Shown here piece by piece: positions 8,441-18,333 of a DNA stretch of 64,000 nt. The notes beneath the pieces are model-generated. The model was not told the origin of the DNA and did not search any database. It was given only the letters and a program-made list of their open reading frames with translations. A program made the translations under genes and the position numbers. Where the stretch lies: assembly GCF_017876405.1 (NCBI RefSeq), contig NZ_JAGINW010000001.1, forward strand, positions 1,377,203 to 1,441,202. Reading direction: 5' to 3'. Position 1 is the stretch's first letter; every line of letters starts with the position of its first letter. The stretch is from Kibdelosporangium banguiense. GTDB taxonomy: Bacteria > Actinomycetota > Actinomycetes > Mycobacteriales > Pseudonocardiaceae.

Positions 8441-9453
8441 GGCTTCGCGACGCGGGCGGTGTACTGGTAGCCGGAGACCTCTTCGGCGCGCGGCGCGACG
8501 TTGTTGCCGATCGGGTCCCAGACGCCGTAGCGCGGGCCGATCTCGAACTTGATGTCGCCGATGTACTGGCTGACCAGGCGGCGGCCGATCTTGTTGAGCA
8601 GCTCCGGCGGAACCGAGTCCGCGGCCTCGCGCTCCCGCTCGGGCAGCGTGCCGTTCGGGTTGCGGTTCTTGATCAACGCGACGAACCACAGGTTCTCGCC
8701 CTGGTTCTGCAGCATGTGCGGCGCGAGCGAGAAAGCGACGACCGTGTTGGCCTGCGCGCTGACGATCGGGGTCGTGGCGAGCTCGAAGCCGGCGCTCTGG
8801 GCGACCAGGACACCTGTGATCAGGCTCATCTCGAAGTCGACGGCCGCGTCGTTCTGCAGCGGCGTGACGATCTCGGTGGACTTGGCCGGGTTCTCGGCCA
8901 GTTGCTTGGCCAGGTCCTGCGCCTGCTTCTTGGCCTGCGTGCCACGCACGATGGCGCCGGTGATCGTGATCTGCAACCGGCCCAGATACGACTTCGCCAG
9001 CTCCTCGGACAGCAGCTCGTTGCGGGCGACTTCCCGCTCGTCGAACGCCTCGTCGGTGGCCTTGTCCAGATTGGCCTCGATGGCCGTGGCATCCGGCTGC
9101 TGCTGAGGCTGCGCCCGCTCGACCACGCGCTGCGCCAAGGCGGCCTCGTCGACCCGGAGGTTCTCCCGCTGCGCGGCCACAGCCGTCAGCTCGTAGTTGA
9201 CCTCACGCGTCAGGATGCTGCGGGACAACAGATCGAGCTTGTGCTGCTGCTGCAGCTGCTGCGCGAACTGGTTGCCCTTCATGACCTTCTCCACACGCGA
9301 CTGGATATCGTCGACAGAGATGGTCCGGCCGTCGATGATCGCGGCGGCGTTGGCCTTGTTGGCCCCGGAGCCACACCCAGCGACAAGCACGGCTGCCGCG
9401 GTGAGCACAGCGGCGAACTTCGCAGGGCGGCGCATGGCAGTCGTCACAGTCAC
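8437..9453 (-). CDS. SurA-like lipoprotein chaperone
   Basis: A 338-residue lipoprotein with lipobox LVAGC (Cys27). The mature part begins AAAIIDGRTISVDDIQSRVE, the hallmark of the SurA/PrsA N-terminal chaperone domain, followed by long amphipathic helices. No clear PPIase (parvulin) domain is visible, so a folding-helper role without isomerase activity is more likely. The start is either GTG at 9453 or ATG at 9435 (MRRPAKF); the latter gives a more usual signal peptide. It is translationally coupled to mazG. Confidence 0.82.
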   Translation of the reverse strand: MTVTTAMRRPAKFAAVLTAAAVLVAGCGSGANKANAAAIIDGRTISVDDIQSRVEKVMKGNQFAQQLQQQHKLDLLSRSILTREVNYELTAVAAQRENLRVDEAALAQRVVERAQPQQQPDATAIEANLDKATDEAFDEREVARNELLSEELAKSYLGRLQITITGAIVRGTQAKKQAQDLAKQLAENPAKSTEIVTPLQNDAAVDFEMSLITGVLVAQSAGFELATTPIVSAQANTVVAFSLAPHMLQNQGENLWFVALIKNRNPNGTLPEREREAADSVPPELLNKIGRRLVSQYIGDIKFEIGPRYGVWDPIGNNVAPRAEEVSGYQYTARVAKP

Positions 9454-9468
9454 ACCTTCTCACAGAGC

Positions 9469-10200
9469 TCAAGGTCGCCCGACCGGGGCCAGGCTGATCA
9501 GCCGCTCCACAAGCACCGGCCCCGGGTCCCCCTCCTTGAGGAGCAGAGAGATCGCCACGCCCAGGGCGCGCTCAACCTCAGCCCGGTCGAGTGACCGGAC
9601 CAGGGCATCGGCAAAACGCCCCTGAAGTTCCGCAGGTAAAAGGTGGGCTCCACGTGCGTGCCAGTCCTGAACACCGGCACGCCTGCTCGCCAAGGCCAGG
9701 GTCTCGTTGCGCAGGCTGCTGATCCAGTACTCCGCTTGGAGAAGGCGGTCCCGCTCAATGCAGACCCGGGCTCGAACCGCGTGGTGGACGGCATGCCCGA
9801 ACGTGTCGGCATCATCCCTCGGCGGCGGCATCACCGCCTCATTCGCCTGCCCGAACAGGAGCCGGAAAGTGTCGCCCCGAGGCGCGAAATCCTCGGCAGG
9901 AGTCACCGACAGATCAACCTGCAGACCACCCGGCAGCAGAAACACCCGGTAAACGATCGGCCCCGCCTGCAGATCGAACAGCGCGATGCCGTCGAACCGC
10001 GAACCCAACTCCCCCGCCAACGAGTCAAGCACCGTGACCGGATCCGCCTCGACAGCGAACGTCAGATCGATGTCGGACCAGCGATCACCAGCCGTGTGAG
10101 CACGCGATCCCACGACCGCCGCCGCAGTGATCCGGGCATCCTTCTCGGCCAACCCGATGAGGACAGACTCGACCTCGTCTCGGAAGGCAGCATCGAACAT
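9469..10200 (-). CDS. Nucleotidyltransferase-domain protein
   Basis: A 243-residue protein starting at ATG 10200 (MFDAAFRDEVESV). The Pol-beta nucleotidyltransferase motif is clear: a GS pair followed by a spaced DxD (VVGSRAHTAGDRWSDIDLTF, about residues 25-44), with a further acidic strand LQVDLSVTP supplying the third carboxylate. The C-terminal half is helical, as in aminoglycoside-nucleotidyltransferase or MNT-like proteins. The substrate is unknown; no HEPN partner gene is adjacent. It sits between mfd and the SurA-like gene on the same strand. Confidence 0.8.
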   Translation of the reverse strand: MFDAAFRDEVESVLIGLAEKDARITAAAVVGSRAHTAGDRWSDIDLTFAVEADPVTVLDSLAGELGSRFDGIALFDLQAGPIVYRVFLLPGGLQVDLSVTPAEDFAPRGDTFRLLFGQANEAVMPPPRDDADTFGHAVHHAVRARVCIERDRLLQAEYWISSLRNETLALASRRAGVQDWHARGAHLLPAELQGRFADALVRSLDRAEVERALGVAISLLLKEGDPGPVLVERLISLAPVGRP

Positions 10201-10302
10201 GGAGCCGGCCCCCTCATCCGTGGACAAAAGTGTGGCCACTAACGGCCATAGTGGCAGCACTTCTATCCATCGAGTGGTGTGCCCCCACCTGGGAATCGGC
10301 TG

Positions 10303-10357
10303 TGCCCCCAAAGTGGCGTTGGGAGCGTTCAGTGCTCCGAAAGCCACGTTGGGGGCA
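10303..10357. repeat. 55-bp nested palindrome, copy 1 (terminator-like)
   Basis: Outer arms TGCCCCCAAAGTGGC and GCCACGTTGGGGGCA pair over 15 bp with one mismatch. An inner GGAGC/GCTCC stem closes a 7-base loop. It begins 4 bp beyond the mfd stop. The same sequence, including unpaired bases, recurs at 37430-37484 and 42500-42554, with a variant at 47188-47242. Confidence 0.88.
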
Positions 10358-10361
10358 TATG

Positions 10362-13300
10362 TCAGCTGACTGGGGCTGGGGTGATGACGAGGCCTTCGAG
10401 GAACTTGGTGCACCAGTCCAGGAGGTCCTTGTCGCGGAGGGCGGGGGCGCCCATGCGGCCGCCGGCTGGGCCCTCGGTGGGGCGGGGGACGGTGATTGTG
10501 TTGGTGACGGCTTTGTAGGTGGCTTTGGGGTGCAGCCGTTTGAGGCGGACCAGCTGACTGTCGCGCAGGTCGAGGGGGGTGAAGCGGATTGAGCTGCCCT
10601 GGGTGGTGACCTCGGTGACGCCGTGGGTGCGGCATGTCTGGCGGAACGTGGCGACGGCGAAGAGGCGTTCGACGGGCAGGGGTGGGGCGCCGTAGCGGTC
10701 CTTGAGTTCCTCCATGACGCCAGTGAGTTCGTCCGCGTCGCGGGCGGCGGCGATCTTGCGGTAGGCCTCGAGACGGAGCCGTTCGCCGGGGACGTAATCG
10801 TGCGGGATGTGGGCGTCGACGGGCAGGTCGACGCGGACGTCGGCGAGATCCTCCTCGCCTTCGGGGGCGTCGGCACCCGCGTGTTTGCGGAAGGCCTCGA
10901 CGGCCTCGCCCACCAACCGGACATAGAGGTCGAAGCCGACGCCGGCGATGTGGCCGCTCTGTTCCGCGCCGAGGATGTTGCCGGCGCCGCGGATTTCGAG
11001 GTCCTTCATGGCGACGGCCATACCGGCGCCGAGCTCGGTGTTCTGGGCGATGGTGGCGAGGCGATCGTGCGCGGTCTCCGTCAAAGGCGCCTCGGGCGGG
11101 TACAGGAAGTAGGCGTACCCGCGTTCACGGCCACGGCCGACGCGGCCGCGCAACTGGTGGAGCTGAGCGAGGCCGAGCAAGTCACCGCGTTCGACGATGA
11201 GGGTGTTCGCGTTGGAGATGTCCAGACCGGTTTCGACGATCGTGGTGGACACCAGGACGTCGTGTTCACGTTCCCAGAAGCCCTGGATGATCTTTTCAAG
11301 CCTGTCCTCGTTCATCTGGCCGTGTGCTGTGACCACACGGGCCTCGGGAACGAGCTCGCGAATGCGTTTGGCGGCACGCTCGATGGAAGAAACCCGGTTG
11401 TGCACGAAGAAGACCTGACCGTCGCGCAGCAACTCGCGGCGGATCGCGGCGCCGACCTGCTTGTCGTCATAACCGCCGACATACGTGAGGATCGGGTGCC
11501 GGTCCTCCGGCGGGGTCAGGATCGTGGACATTTCCCGGATGCCCGCCAGCGACATTTCCAGCGTTCGCGGGATCGGCGTGGCGGACATGGTGAGCACGTC
11601 GACGTGCGTACGCAGCGCCTTGATGTGCTCCTTGTGCTCGACACCGAAGCGCTGCTCCTCGTCGACAATCACCAGACCGAGGTCTTTGTAACGCATTCCG
11701 GTCTGCAGCAGACGGTGCGTGCCGATGACGATATCGACCTCGCCGTCGGCCAGGCCCGCGATGACCTTTTCGGATTCCATCGGGTCGGTGAACCGGGACA
11801 GACCCTTGACGTTCACCGGGAATGACCGCATGCGCTCGGCAAACGTATTCAGGTGCTGCTGGGCCAACAGGGTGGTCGGCACAAGGACGACGACCTGCTT
11901 GCCGTCCTGGACGGCCTTGAATGCCGCGCGCACAGCGATTTCGGTCTTGCCGTAGCCGACGTCACCACAGATCACGCGGTCCATCGGGACACCGCGTTGC
12001 ATATCGGCTTTGACCTCGTCGATCGCGGCCATCTGGTCGACGGTCTCGGTGAACGGGAAGGCGTCTTCCAATTCGCGCTGCCACGGCGTGTCCGCACCGA
12101 AAGCATGGCCAGGAGCGGACTGGCGGGCCGCGTAGAGCTGGACGAGCTCGGCCGCGATCTGCTTGACCGCCTTGCGCGCCTTGGCTTTGGTGTTCTTCCA
12201 GTCCGAGCCGCCGAGCTTGTTCAACGTCGGCAACTCGCCGCCGACATAACGGGAGACCTCGTCAAGCTGGTCGGTGGGAACAAAAAGCCGGTCACCCGGC
12301 TGGCCGCGTTTGGACGAGGCGTATTCCAGGACAAGGTATTCACGAGTGGCGCCGGCGACAGTGCGCTGCACCATCTCGATGTACTTGCCGATGCCGTGTT
12401 GTTCGTGCACGACATAATCGCCGGTCTTCAGAGCAAGTGGGTCGACGGCATTGCGCCGCCGGGAAGGCATCTTGGCCGACATGTCCTTTGTGGACGTGCC
12501 GTGCCGTCCGCCGGTCAGGTCGGTCTCGGTCAGCACGACCAGGGCGGAATCCGGCGCCATGAAACCGTCTTCCAAGGCACCACGGACAACCGTGACCACA
12601 CCTGTCGCAGGCGCCTCGACAAGACCGTCCGGAGCGAAACGCGCCGGGACGTCAGCCTCGCCGAGTTGCTCGACAGCGCGCTGAGCAGTACCGGTACCAG
12701 GCACAACAAGCACGGCCGCGCCACCGGCAGCGGTGTGCGCGCGGAGGTCTGTGAACGCGCGCTCGATGTCGCCGCGATACGACTCGACCGGCCTGACACC
12801 AAGGGACAGAACACCTTCGGAGCCGGTGAGCTGACTCAACGTCCACCAGCGACGGCCGGTCTCACGGGCGTGCCCGACGATCTCGCCGAGGTCGCGATAG
12901 GCCGAAGCACCCAGGTCGATCGGTGCCTTGCCACCACCGGCCGCGGCCATCCAGGAGGCCTCGAGAAACTCCTGACCAGTGCGGACCAGGTCGTGCGCAC
13001 GCGTGCGGATCTTCTCCGGGTCGATCACCAGGACGTGCGAACCGTCCGGCAGAACGTCCGTGAGCAGCTCCAACTCGCCCACGCACAGCACCGGGATGAG
13101 CGCCTCCATGCCCTCGACCGGGATTCCGCCGGAGAGCTTGGTGAGCATCTCGGCCAGGTGCGCGTCACCCGCGTGGTCGGTCGCCAGGTCGGCGGCGCGA
13201 CGCTTCACGTCGTCAGTGAGCAGCAGCTCACGGCAAGGCGGAGCCGTGACCTCGGTGACCTTGGTGGACAGCGACCGCTGGTCGGCGACGGAGAACGGCC

Positions 13301-13919
13301 GGATCTCGCTGACCTCGTCGCCCCAGAACTCGATCCGGTACGGATGCTCGGCGGTCGGCGGGAACAGGTCGAGAATGCCGCCGCGAACTGCGAACTCGCC
13401 ACGCTTCTCGACCATGTCGACCCGGGAGTAGGCGATCTCGGTGAGCCGTTCGATCAACGCGTCGAAATCGTGCTCGGCGCCGGTCGCCAGGTGGACAGGG
13501 GCAAGCTCGCCAAGGCCGGGCGCCATCGGCTGGATGAGGCTGCGAACGGTCGAGACGATGACCTTGATCGGCGGCCCCTCAGGATGCGCAAGCCGCCGCA
13601 AAACCGACAGTCGTTGAGCAACCGTGTCCGCGCGCGGAGACAAGCGCTCATGCGGCAACGTCTCCCACGAAGGAAAGCTGACAACCGACTCAGACCCAAG
13701 CAAATCGCCTAGGGCAGCCGTCAAGTCGTCAGCCTCACGACCCGTCGCGGTGACGGCCAGGACCGTCGAGTGGGCAGCAAGCGTCGCCGCCACCACCGGG
13801 CGCACCGCAGACGGGCCCTCTAGTTCATAGAGCGGCGCGCCGGCGGCTTCGGCGACAGCACTGACGGCGGGATCGTTGGACAGGCCAGCCAACAAACCAG
13901 CCAAAGGCGCGTGAGTCAC
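10362..13919 (-). CDS. mfd: Transcription-repair coupling factor Mfd
   Basis: A 1185-residue Mfd, which displaces stalled RNA polymerase and recruits UvrA. In order: UvrB-like damage-recognition modules (to about residue 390), an RNA-polymerase-interacting domain ([13 protein letters not shown] near 500), then a RecG-like motor with Walker [10 protein letters not shown] and the DEEQ box DEEQRFG. A C-terminal TRCF domain follows. The GTG at 13919 ([13 protein letters not shown]) with AAGGGGAAGC upstream is preferred; the frame stays open to 14147 but the added residues look non-coding. It ends against a palindromic repeat. Confidence 0.96.
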   Translation of the reverse strand: MTHAPLAGLLAGLSNDPAVSAVAEAAGAPLYELEGPSAVRPVVAATLAAHSTVLAVTATGREADDLTAALGDLLGSESVVSFPSWETLPHERLSPRADTVAQRLSVLRRLAHPEGPPIKVIVSTVRSLIQPMAPGLGELAPVHLATGAEHDFDALIERLTEIAYSRVDMVEKRGEFAVRGGILDLFPPTAEHPYRIEFWGDEVSEIRPFSVADQRSLSTKVTEVTAPPCRELLLTDDVKRRAADLATDHAGDAHLAEMLTKLSGGIPVEGMEALIPVLCVGELELLTDVLPDGSHVLVIDPEKIRTRAHDLVRTGQEFLEASWMAAAGGGKAPIDLGASAYRDLGEIVGHARETGRRWWTLSQLTGSEGVLSLGVRPVESYRGDIERAFTDLRAHTAAGGAAVLVVPGTGTAQRAVEQLGEADVPARFAPDGLVEAPATGVVTVVRGALEDGFMAPDSALVVLTETDLTGGRHGTSTKDMSAKMPSRRRNAVDPLALKTGDYVVHEQHGIGKYIEMVQRTVAGATREYLVLEYASSKRGQPGDRLFVPTDQLDEVSRYVGGELPTLNKLGGSDWKNTKAKARKAVKQIAAELVQLYAARQSAPGHAFGADTPWQRELEDAFPFTETVDQMAAIDEVKADMQRGVPMDRVICGDVGYGKTEIAVRAAFKAVQDGKQVVVLVPTTLLAQQHLNTFAERMRSFPVNVKGLSRFTDPMESEKVIAGLADGEVDIVIGTHRLLQTGMRYKDLGLVIVDEEQRFGVEHKEHIKALRTHVDVLTMSATPIPRTLEMSLAGIREMSTILTPPEDRHPILTYVGGYDDKQVGAAIRRELLRDGQVFFVHNRVSSIERAAKRIRELVPEARVVTAHGQMNEDRLEKIIQGFWEREHDVLVSTTIVETGLDISNANTLIVERGDLLGLAQLHQLRGRVGRGRERGYAYFLYPPEAPLTETAHDRLATIAQNTELGAGMAVAMKDLEIRGAGNILGAEQSGHIAGVGFDLYVRLVGEAVEAFRKHAGADAPEGEEDLADVRVDLPVDAHIPHDYVPGERLRLEAYRKIAAARDADELTGVMEELKDRYGAPPLPVERLFAVATFRQTCRTHGVTEVTTQGSSIRFTPLDLRDSQLVRLKRLHPKATYKAVTNTITVPRPTEGPAGGRMGAPALRDKDLLDWCTKFLEGLVITPAPVS

Positions 13920-14230
13920 GGAAGCTTCCCCTTGCCGAAGAGTCGGACCCACCCAGCTTACGTCGGCCGGTGTTGATGGTCCTCGCTCCGCTCGGACGGG
14001 CTTTGTCGCCAAAGCCGGCCATTTCCACCCCGCCCCACGCAACCGACAACTTCGCTGTGGGCTCCAGCACAGCCTGGCTGGGGCGATGTCGGGCGTGTTG
14101 CGGCGCGTAAACGACCGGCGCGACAAAGCCGCCGTACCTGACGTCACCCGAAAGTGGCGAATCGTGAGGTTCGGAACCCTGAAGTCGCGCGCCTACCGTC
14201 GGTGCATCGGCAGTGACTCACCGGTGATGG
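13920..14230. other. Intergenic region upstream of mfd
   Basis: These 311 bp lie between the mfd start and the end of the leftward membrane-protein gene. They must hold the mfd promoter. A 6-bp hairpin GGCTTT/AAAGCC at 13999-14016 is visible but has no T-tract and is not called a terminator. No gene or RNA is seen. Confidence 0.5.
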
Positions 14231-14989
14231 TCAGTGGAATATCACGATCGGCCTGATCGTGAGTTCCGGTTCTTCCCAGAACGGCAGCATCCGGCCGAAG
14301 CAGACCGCGTCGAACGGGACCTTGGATGTGGCTCTGTCCTTCTTGACCAGCCAGGCTTCCTCGCACTCCACCCGCATCCGTGACTTGTCGCCCGGGTCCG
14401 CGGGGTTGCCGATCGGTGCCTTGAAGATCACCGAGCCGTCGCCGTCCTCGGCGTACTGGAACTCGCCCTCGACCAGCACATACGACTTCAGCTTGTGCAG
14501 CCGGCCGGACGCCTCGCCGGTCTTGGCCATGGCTCGCTCGAGCGCGGCGCCGCGCTCCATCGTGCGGTTGCCCAGGTTCGCGTGCAGCAGTTCGGCGCCG
14601 TCGTCCAGCGCGTTCAGCAGCACGCCCACGACATCGATCGCTTCCTTCTTCTCGATGTAGGTCTCCACGATCTGCGAGGACGTGGCCTTGCCGACGTCCA
14701 GCGACGCGCCCGGGAGGGCGAGTTTGCCGTCCTTGGTGACGCCCACCGTGCGTGTGACCTCCTTGGCCACCAGGCCGACAAGCGTGTTGGCCCGGCAGAT
14801 GCCCTCGACTTCGGGTTGATCCAAGTAGAACGGAGATCCCCGCACCGTGCGGACGGGCGCGAACCGATGGCGAGCCCGGCGCGCCACCATGAACGTCCAG
14901 CCCCCGGCGATCAGAGCGGCCACCCCCACGACCAGCACGACCACCCAGGGCCACCAGACCGACCACCACAGCTCACTGTCGACACCCAC
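14231..14989 (-). CDS. Single-pass membrane protein of unknown function
   Basis: A 252-residue protein with one Trp-rich N-terminal membrane segment (about residues 9-33) followed by a soluble domain beginning SPFYLDQPEVEGICR. The domain mixes strands and helices and is internally acidic. The start of the soluble part faintly recalls DUF6414 proteins, but I would not assign it. It is the last gene of a three-gene leftward operon. Its GTG at 14989 lies 17 bp inside the end of the SBP-VWA gene, so it is translationally coupled and probably works with those surface proteins. Confidence 0.7.
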   Translation of the reverse strand: MGVDSELWWSVWWPWVVVLVVGVAALIAGGWTFMVARRARHRFAPVRTVRGSPFYLDQPEVEGICRANTLVGLVAKEVTRTVGVTKDGKLALPGASLDVGKATSSQIVETYIEKKEAIDVVGVLLNALDDGAELLHANLGNRTMERGAALERAMAKTGEASGRLHKLKSYVLVEGEFQYAEDGDGSVIFKAPIGNPADPGDKSRMRVECEEAWLVKKDRATSKVPFDAVCFGRMLPFWEEPELTIRPIVIFH

Positions 14990-16424
14990 GGATCTGTTTC
15001 ACCGCCTCCAGCAGGGACTCGGTCGACGAATCCACGGTGGTCACGCCATTCAGACTTGTCACTTCGGCCAGCTGAGCGGGATTCGCCGCGTCCAGCCGGA
15101 TCACGAACGTCGGCGCGGGCAGCTTCGGGCGCGCGGCCAGGAACGCCTCTTTGCTCGTGCCCGCGTTGTTCTCGCCGTCGGTGATCAGCACGACGGTCCC
15201 GTCCTGCACCAGTTGGTAGGCGCGATCCAGGGCCGACCAGATCGCCGTGCCGCCGGCCAGTCCCCCGGACGCCACGACGTCACGCAGCGCGTCCAGATCG
15301 GCCTGACCACCGATCGTCACCGTCCGTTCTTCCAGGATCTGACCGGCGAACCGGATCACGGTCACCGATTCGCCGAGCCGGAACTGGTCGAACCCGCCGT
15401 TGCCGGTCAGGGTCGCGAACGCCTGCCGCAGTCCGGCGATCCGGGCGTCACGCATCGAAGCCGAGAAATCCAGGGCTAACACCACCTTGCCGCTTTGGCC
15501 CGCGCGATCGTACGCGGCCAACAAGGTGTCCAGAACCTGTTGTGTGCCAGGGAAATACAACGCCGTCCCGAGCGGCTCGCGCAGCATGCCGGTGCGCGGC
15601 ATGTCCGGGTCGAGTGGCCTGCGGAAGGTCTTCTCCATGATCGCGCGCTGGGCTGCCCGCGACTTCAGCCAGTCGGCCACTTTGTCGTATGCCGCCCGCT
15701 TCTGGTGATCGAGCAGCATCAACGGGTAGTCCAGCAGGACGATCCCGTCCCGCGGGTAGATCACTTCCAGCTGTTCGCGCAGCTTGCCGGATGCGTTGAG
15801 GGACAACACTTCCGACTCGTGTGTCACCACCGCGTCGACTTCGTCCTGTCTGGCCGGGTACTGCCCGGCGTCGAAGTCCCGCCGCCCCACCAGGAACGAC
15901 TGCAGCTTGTCGCACTTGACGTCCTCAGGCCGCAGAGCCGCGCCTGTCCCCGCCGCGGCCGTCGCCACGCCGATCAGCGCGGCCAGTCCACTGCCCGACC
16001 TGCGGGGATCGGCCATGCCGAACCTGAGCTCGCCGATGCCCGCGCTCGCGGCGACATCCGCCCACGACGGCGGGCCCTTGTGCTTGAGCTGCCTGGCTTT
16101 CGCCGGTTTCACGCCGATCACCAGCGGAGACATCATCGTGCTGGTGGACAGCGGCAACTGCGTCGACCTCAGCTTCAGATAGCGGTTGGTCGACAGCCAC
16201 GCCAGGTCCTGTTTCGCATTGCCGGTGGCGAGATCGTCGCTGGCCTGGACAGTTCCTTTCGTGTCCAGCTTCAACTCGACTCCGGTGTCGCGGCGCAGAT
16301 CCTCCAGGACCGGCGTGAGGTCGGCCAGCTCGGAGCTCGCCAGCACGGTCAACGTCGTGGGCTCGTTCCCGGTGAGCGTGCAACCAGCGAGCACCAGCAA
16401 CAGAACGACCAGGATTCTCACCAT
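14973..16424 (-). CDS. Solute-binding plus VWA domain lipoprotein
   Basis: A 483-residue lipoprotein (lipobox VLAGC, Cys15). The first ~300 residues look like a type 2 periplasmic binding protein (TVLASSELADLTPVLEDL near the start). A C-terminal von Willebrand A domain follows with an intact MIDAS: DFSAS, the Thr in GGTAIWSALD, and the Asp in ITDGENN. VWA domains with MIDAS bind protein ligands through a metal. ATG 16424 gives a 7-bp overlap with the upstream gene; GTG 16421 gives the usual GTGA overlap and is equally good. Function unknown; a surface sensor or assembly role is plausible. Confidence 0.85.
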   Translation of the reverse strand: MVRILVVLLLVLAGCTLTGNEPTTLTVLASSELADLTPVLEDLRRDTGVELKLDTKGTVQASDDLATGNAKQDLAWLSTNRYLKLRSTQLPLSTSTMMSPLVIGVKPAKARQLKHKGPPSWADVAASAGIGELRFGMADPRRSGSGLAALIGVATAAAGTGAALRPEDVKCDKLQSFLVGRRDFDAGQYPARQDEVDAVVTHESEVLSLNASGKLREQLEVIYPRDGIVLLDYPLMLLDHQKRAAYDKVADWLKSRAAQRAIMEKTFRRPLDPDMPRTGMLREPLGTALYFPGTQQVLDTLLAAYDRAGQSGKVVLALDFSASMRDARIAGLRQAFATLTGNGGFDQFRLGESVTVIRFAGQILEERTVTIGGQADLDALRDVVASGGLAGGTAIWSALDRAYQLVQDGTVVLITDGENNAGTSKEAFLAARPKLPAPTFVIRLDAANPAQLAEVTSLNGVTTVDSSTESLLEAVKQIRGCRQ

Positions 16425-17578
16425 GGCACTTCTTCGAGCTGCTTGCACCCGAAGACCGTGCTGATCAGCCTGGCCAGATCGGCCGACTTCGGCATGAACG
16501 ACTCGGTCTCGCTCAGCTGCGGCCGGGCAACCCCGCGTTCGGCGAGCAGGTCGTCCAGCGATTCCGGCCCGGACACCCGCAAGCCCAGCTCCAGCGCCCG
16601 CCTGCGCAGATCGGCGTTGTTGTTGATCAGCCAGCCGACCCGCTCGCCCTTGTCGGAGAACGAGACCAGCCACGGTTCGGTGGTGTGCCGGGCCTTGGGA
16701 TAGAGCAGGACCCGGTCGTCGTCCATCCGGCCGGTCTGTTCCAGCTTCCTGAGCTGGTACGAGAAATACTGGTGCTCATAGAAGACCGCGACCGGCGCGG
16801 ACGCACGGCCCTCCGGCTGGAAGAACTTGAACCCCAGCCCGTTCTCGTGCTGGCCCTCGACCGTCAGCACCGGCCCGATCTTCTCTGCAAGCGCGGGCAC
16901 GGATGCCGCTGTCATCGTCTTGCTCTCGTTGGCCGCGAAGGCGACAAGCCCGACATAGGCCGCGCCTGAGTACGACTGACACGGATCTGGCGACTGCACA
17001 ATCATCTGATTGGTATTGGCCACCCCGTATCTGCTCCACGTCTGTGGTTCCGGCGAACCCACCAATGCGGAGAACCTCACGATGTCCACGGTGAAGTACA
17101 TGCCCTGACTGCCGGTCTGCGGTTCAGCCACACCCGCCTTGCTCAGGGCTTCGGCATATTCCCGGAAAGCACCCAGGACCAACGGGCTTCTGAACGTGTA
17201 GAAGCGCTGGCCGCCGTACGTCTCGTTCACCGACTCGCCGACCATCTGACCGGACGGCATCACGAAGTCGTACTCGTTGGGCTTCTTCAGTTTGCTGTCC
17301 GGGATGTCGAGCGAGCCGCCCGAGTCGGTGATGTGCACCTGGACGCCCTGCCGCATCAGGATCCGCTTGACCTGCTCGTCCTTGAAGAAGTCGGCCTTGG
17401 ATGCCATCAATGCCTCGACGACAGCGGTGAACGGCATCGACACCGCACCGGATGCGTACAGCGCGATGGCACACGTAAGAGAAATGACAACAGCGAGACC
17501 GAACGGGAACAAGAACCGTTTCCGCCGGAAGCTCGATCTTGGTGGGTCGATGATGGTGAAAGTGGGTTCGCCGGCCAC
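16418..17578 (-). CDS. Membrane-anchored solute-binding-like protein
   Basis: A 386-residue protein with a charged cytoplasmic N-terminus (SSFRRKRF), one membrane anchor (about residues 23-48) and a large extracytoplasmic domain. Parts such as KKPNEYDFVMPSGQMVGE and IVQSPDPCQSYSGAAYVGL resemble the binding-protein fold of its downstream neighbour, suggesting the two are related or partners. It is first in a three-gene operon read from GTG 17578. No catalytic motif or permease is present, so uptake is unlikely; I see no basis for naming a substrate. Confidence 0.75.
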   Translation of the reverse strand: MAGEPTFTIIDPPRSSFRRKRFLFPFGLAVVISLTCAIALYASGAVSMPFTAVVEALMASKADFFKDEQVKRILMRQGVQVHITDSGGSLDIPDSKLKKPNEYDFVMPSGQMVGESVNETYGGQRFYTFRSPLVLGAFREYAEALSKAGVAEPQTGSQGMYFTVDIVRFSALVGSPEPQTWSRYGVANTNQMIVQSPDPCQSYSGAAYVGLVAFAANESKTMTAASVPALAEKIGPVLTVEGQHENGLGFKFFQPEGRASAPVAVFYEHQYFSYQLRKLEQTGRMDDDRVLLYPKARHTTEPWLVSFSDKGERVGWLINNNADLRRRALELGLRVSGPESLDDLLAERGVARPQLSETESFMPKSADLARLISTVFGCKQLEEVPW

Positions 17579-17662
17579 AGGACCCCCTCAGAAGCTGTGT
17601 TCCCCCATGAGGATCGCATGATCGACGCTCGGGGTGGCGGCTCGGCGCCAAGTTCGTCCAGG

Positions 17663-17841
17663 CATCCGGAACCCGTGACACAAGAGTTACCCGGCAGGCA
17701 CACGTTCGGGCTAACACCGACGCCACTTCTTGACATTTCAAGGACAGGGTTCAGTCAAGCCGAATATCGATCTTCAATTCGAGAACGGCAATTCACAAAA
17801 GGGCATCCATGGTCATCCGGAACCCGTGACACAAGAGTTAC
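17663..17841 (+). repeat. Duplicated 28-bp direct repeat in a divergent promoter region
   Basis: An identical 28-mer starting CATCCGGAACCCGTGACACA occurs at 17663-17690 and at 17814-17841, in the same orientation and 151 bp apart. Both lie in the 329-bp gap between the leftward three-gene operon and the rightward helical-protein gene. The second copy forms part of an ECF-type promoter. The rest of the gap shows no gene. Confidence 0.85.
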
Positions 17842-17844
17842 GTC
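17819..17844 (+). promoter_or_regulatory. Putative ECF sigma-factor promoter
   Basis: GGAAC at 17819-17823 and CGTC at 17841-17844 are separated by 17 bp, the layout of extracytoplasmic-function sigma promoters (mycobacterial SigM is described with GGAAC and CGTC elements). Transcription would start near 17850, about 58 bp before the GTG at 17908. The first repeat copy has GGAAC but not the matching -10. Assignment is inference from pattern. Confidence 0.5.
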
Positions 17845-17907
17845 CCACCGGCGGTACACGCGGTAATCATTCGAATACGGTGTTTGTCAGCCGACGAGGG
17901 GACGACG

Positions 17908-18306
17908 GTGAAAATCGACGACGGAGGCGGCAAGGCAGCCAGTGGTTCGATCATGACAAGTATGATCGAATTCGCAAAATTGGCAGCTCAAGGCGGATTC
18001 GAGATCAGCAGAGAAGGAGGTGATCATTTACTGAAGGCGATCGACGGTTTCCAGGACTGGATAAACGATCAATCAGATCGGATCAGACTGCTCGAACAAG
18101 ACAGGAAGCTCGGGACTTCCAACGCGGCAAAGGTCATAGGCCCCTTCGCACAGCAGGTCGCGAATGATGATCAAGGATTCATCACCCAGCTGTTCGCGCT
18201 CCGTGATTCGCTGCACAAAGCTCGGGAGGGCATCCAATTGGCCATGGACCAGTACGAACGGACAGAGGAGGCTACTCGCGGTAACCTCAAGAACATCTCG
18301 ACCTGA
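17908..18306 (+). CDS. Small helical protein, candidate type VII (ESX) substrate
   Basis: A 132-residue, almost entirely alpha-helical protein without a signal peptide. Near the C-terminus is YERTE, which fits the YxxxD/E export signal of type VII substrates; a Trp-containing turn (FQDWINDQ) lies mid-protein. Its size and fold are like WXG100/LXG-class proteins, though there is no exact WXG. GTG 17908 is chosen because GAGGGG sits 6 bp upstream; a TTG at 17884 is possible. Only 27 bp separate it from the DUF3558 lipoprotein downstream. The ESX assignment is inference; no secretion genes are in the window. Confidence 0.6.
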   Translation: MKIDDGGGKAASGSIMTSMIEFAKLAAQGGFEISREGGDHLLKAIDGFQDWINDQSDRIRLLEQDRKLGTSNAAKVIGPFAQQVANDDQGFITQLFALRDSLHKAREGIQLAMDQYERTEEATRGNLKNIST

Positions 18307-18333
18307 GCGCCACCGAGCAACCGAGGGGTGTAG

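Noticed and set aside
10201..10635. Longer nucleotidyltransferase frame reading through the palindromic repeat
   Set aside because: The extension runs antiframe through the mfd 3' end and the repeat; ATG 10200 starts the conserved domain.
13999..14016. Hairpin GGCTTT/AAAGCC as a terminator
   Set aside because: Short stem, no T-tract on either strand and positioned upstream of mfd rather than after a stop codon.
13920..14147. Upstream extension of the mfd frame by 76 residues
   Set aside because: The added residues are Arg/Ser-rich and unlike Mfd; GTG 13919 has a good ribosome site and matches the family start.
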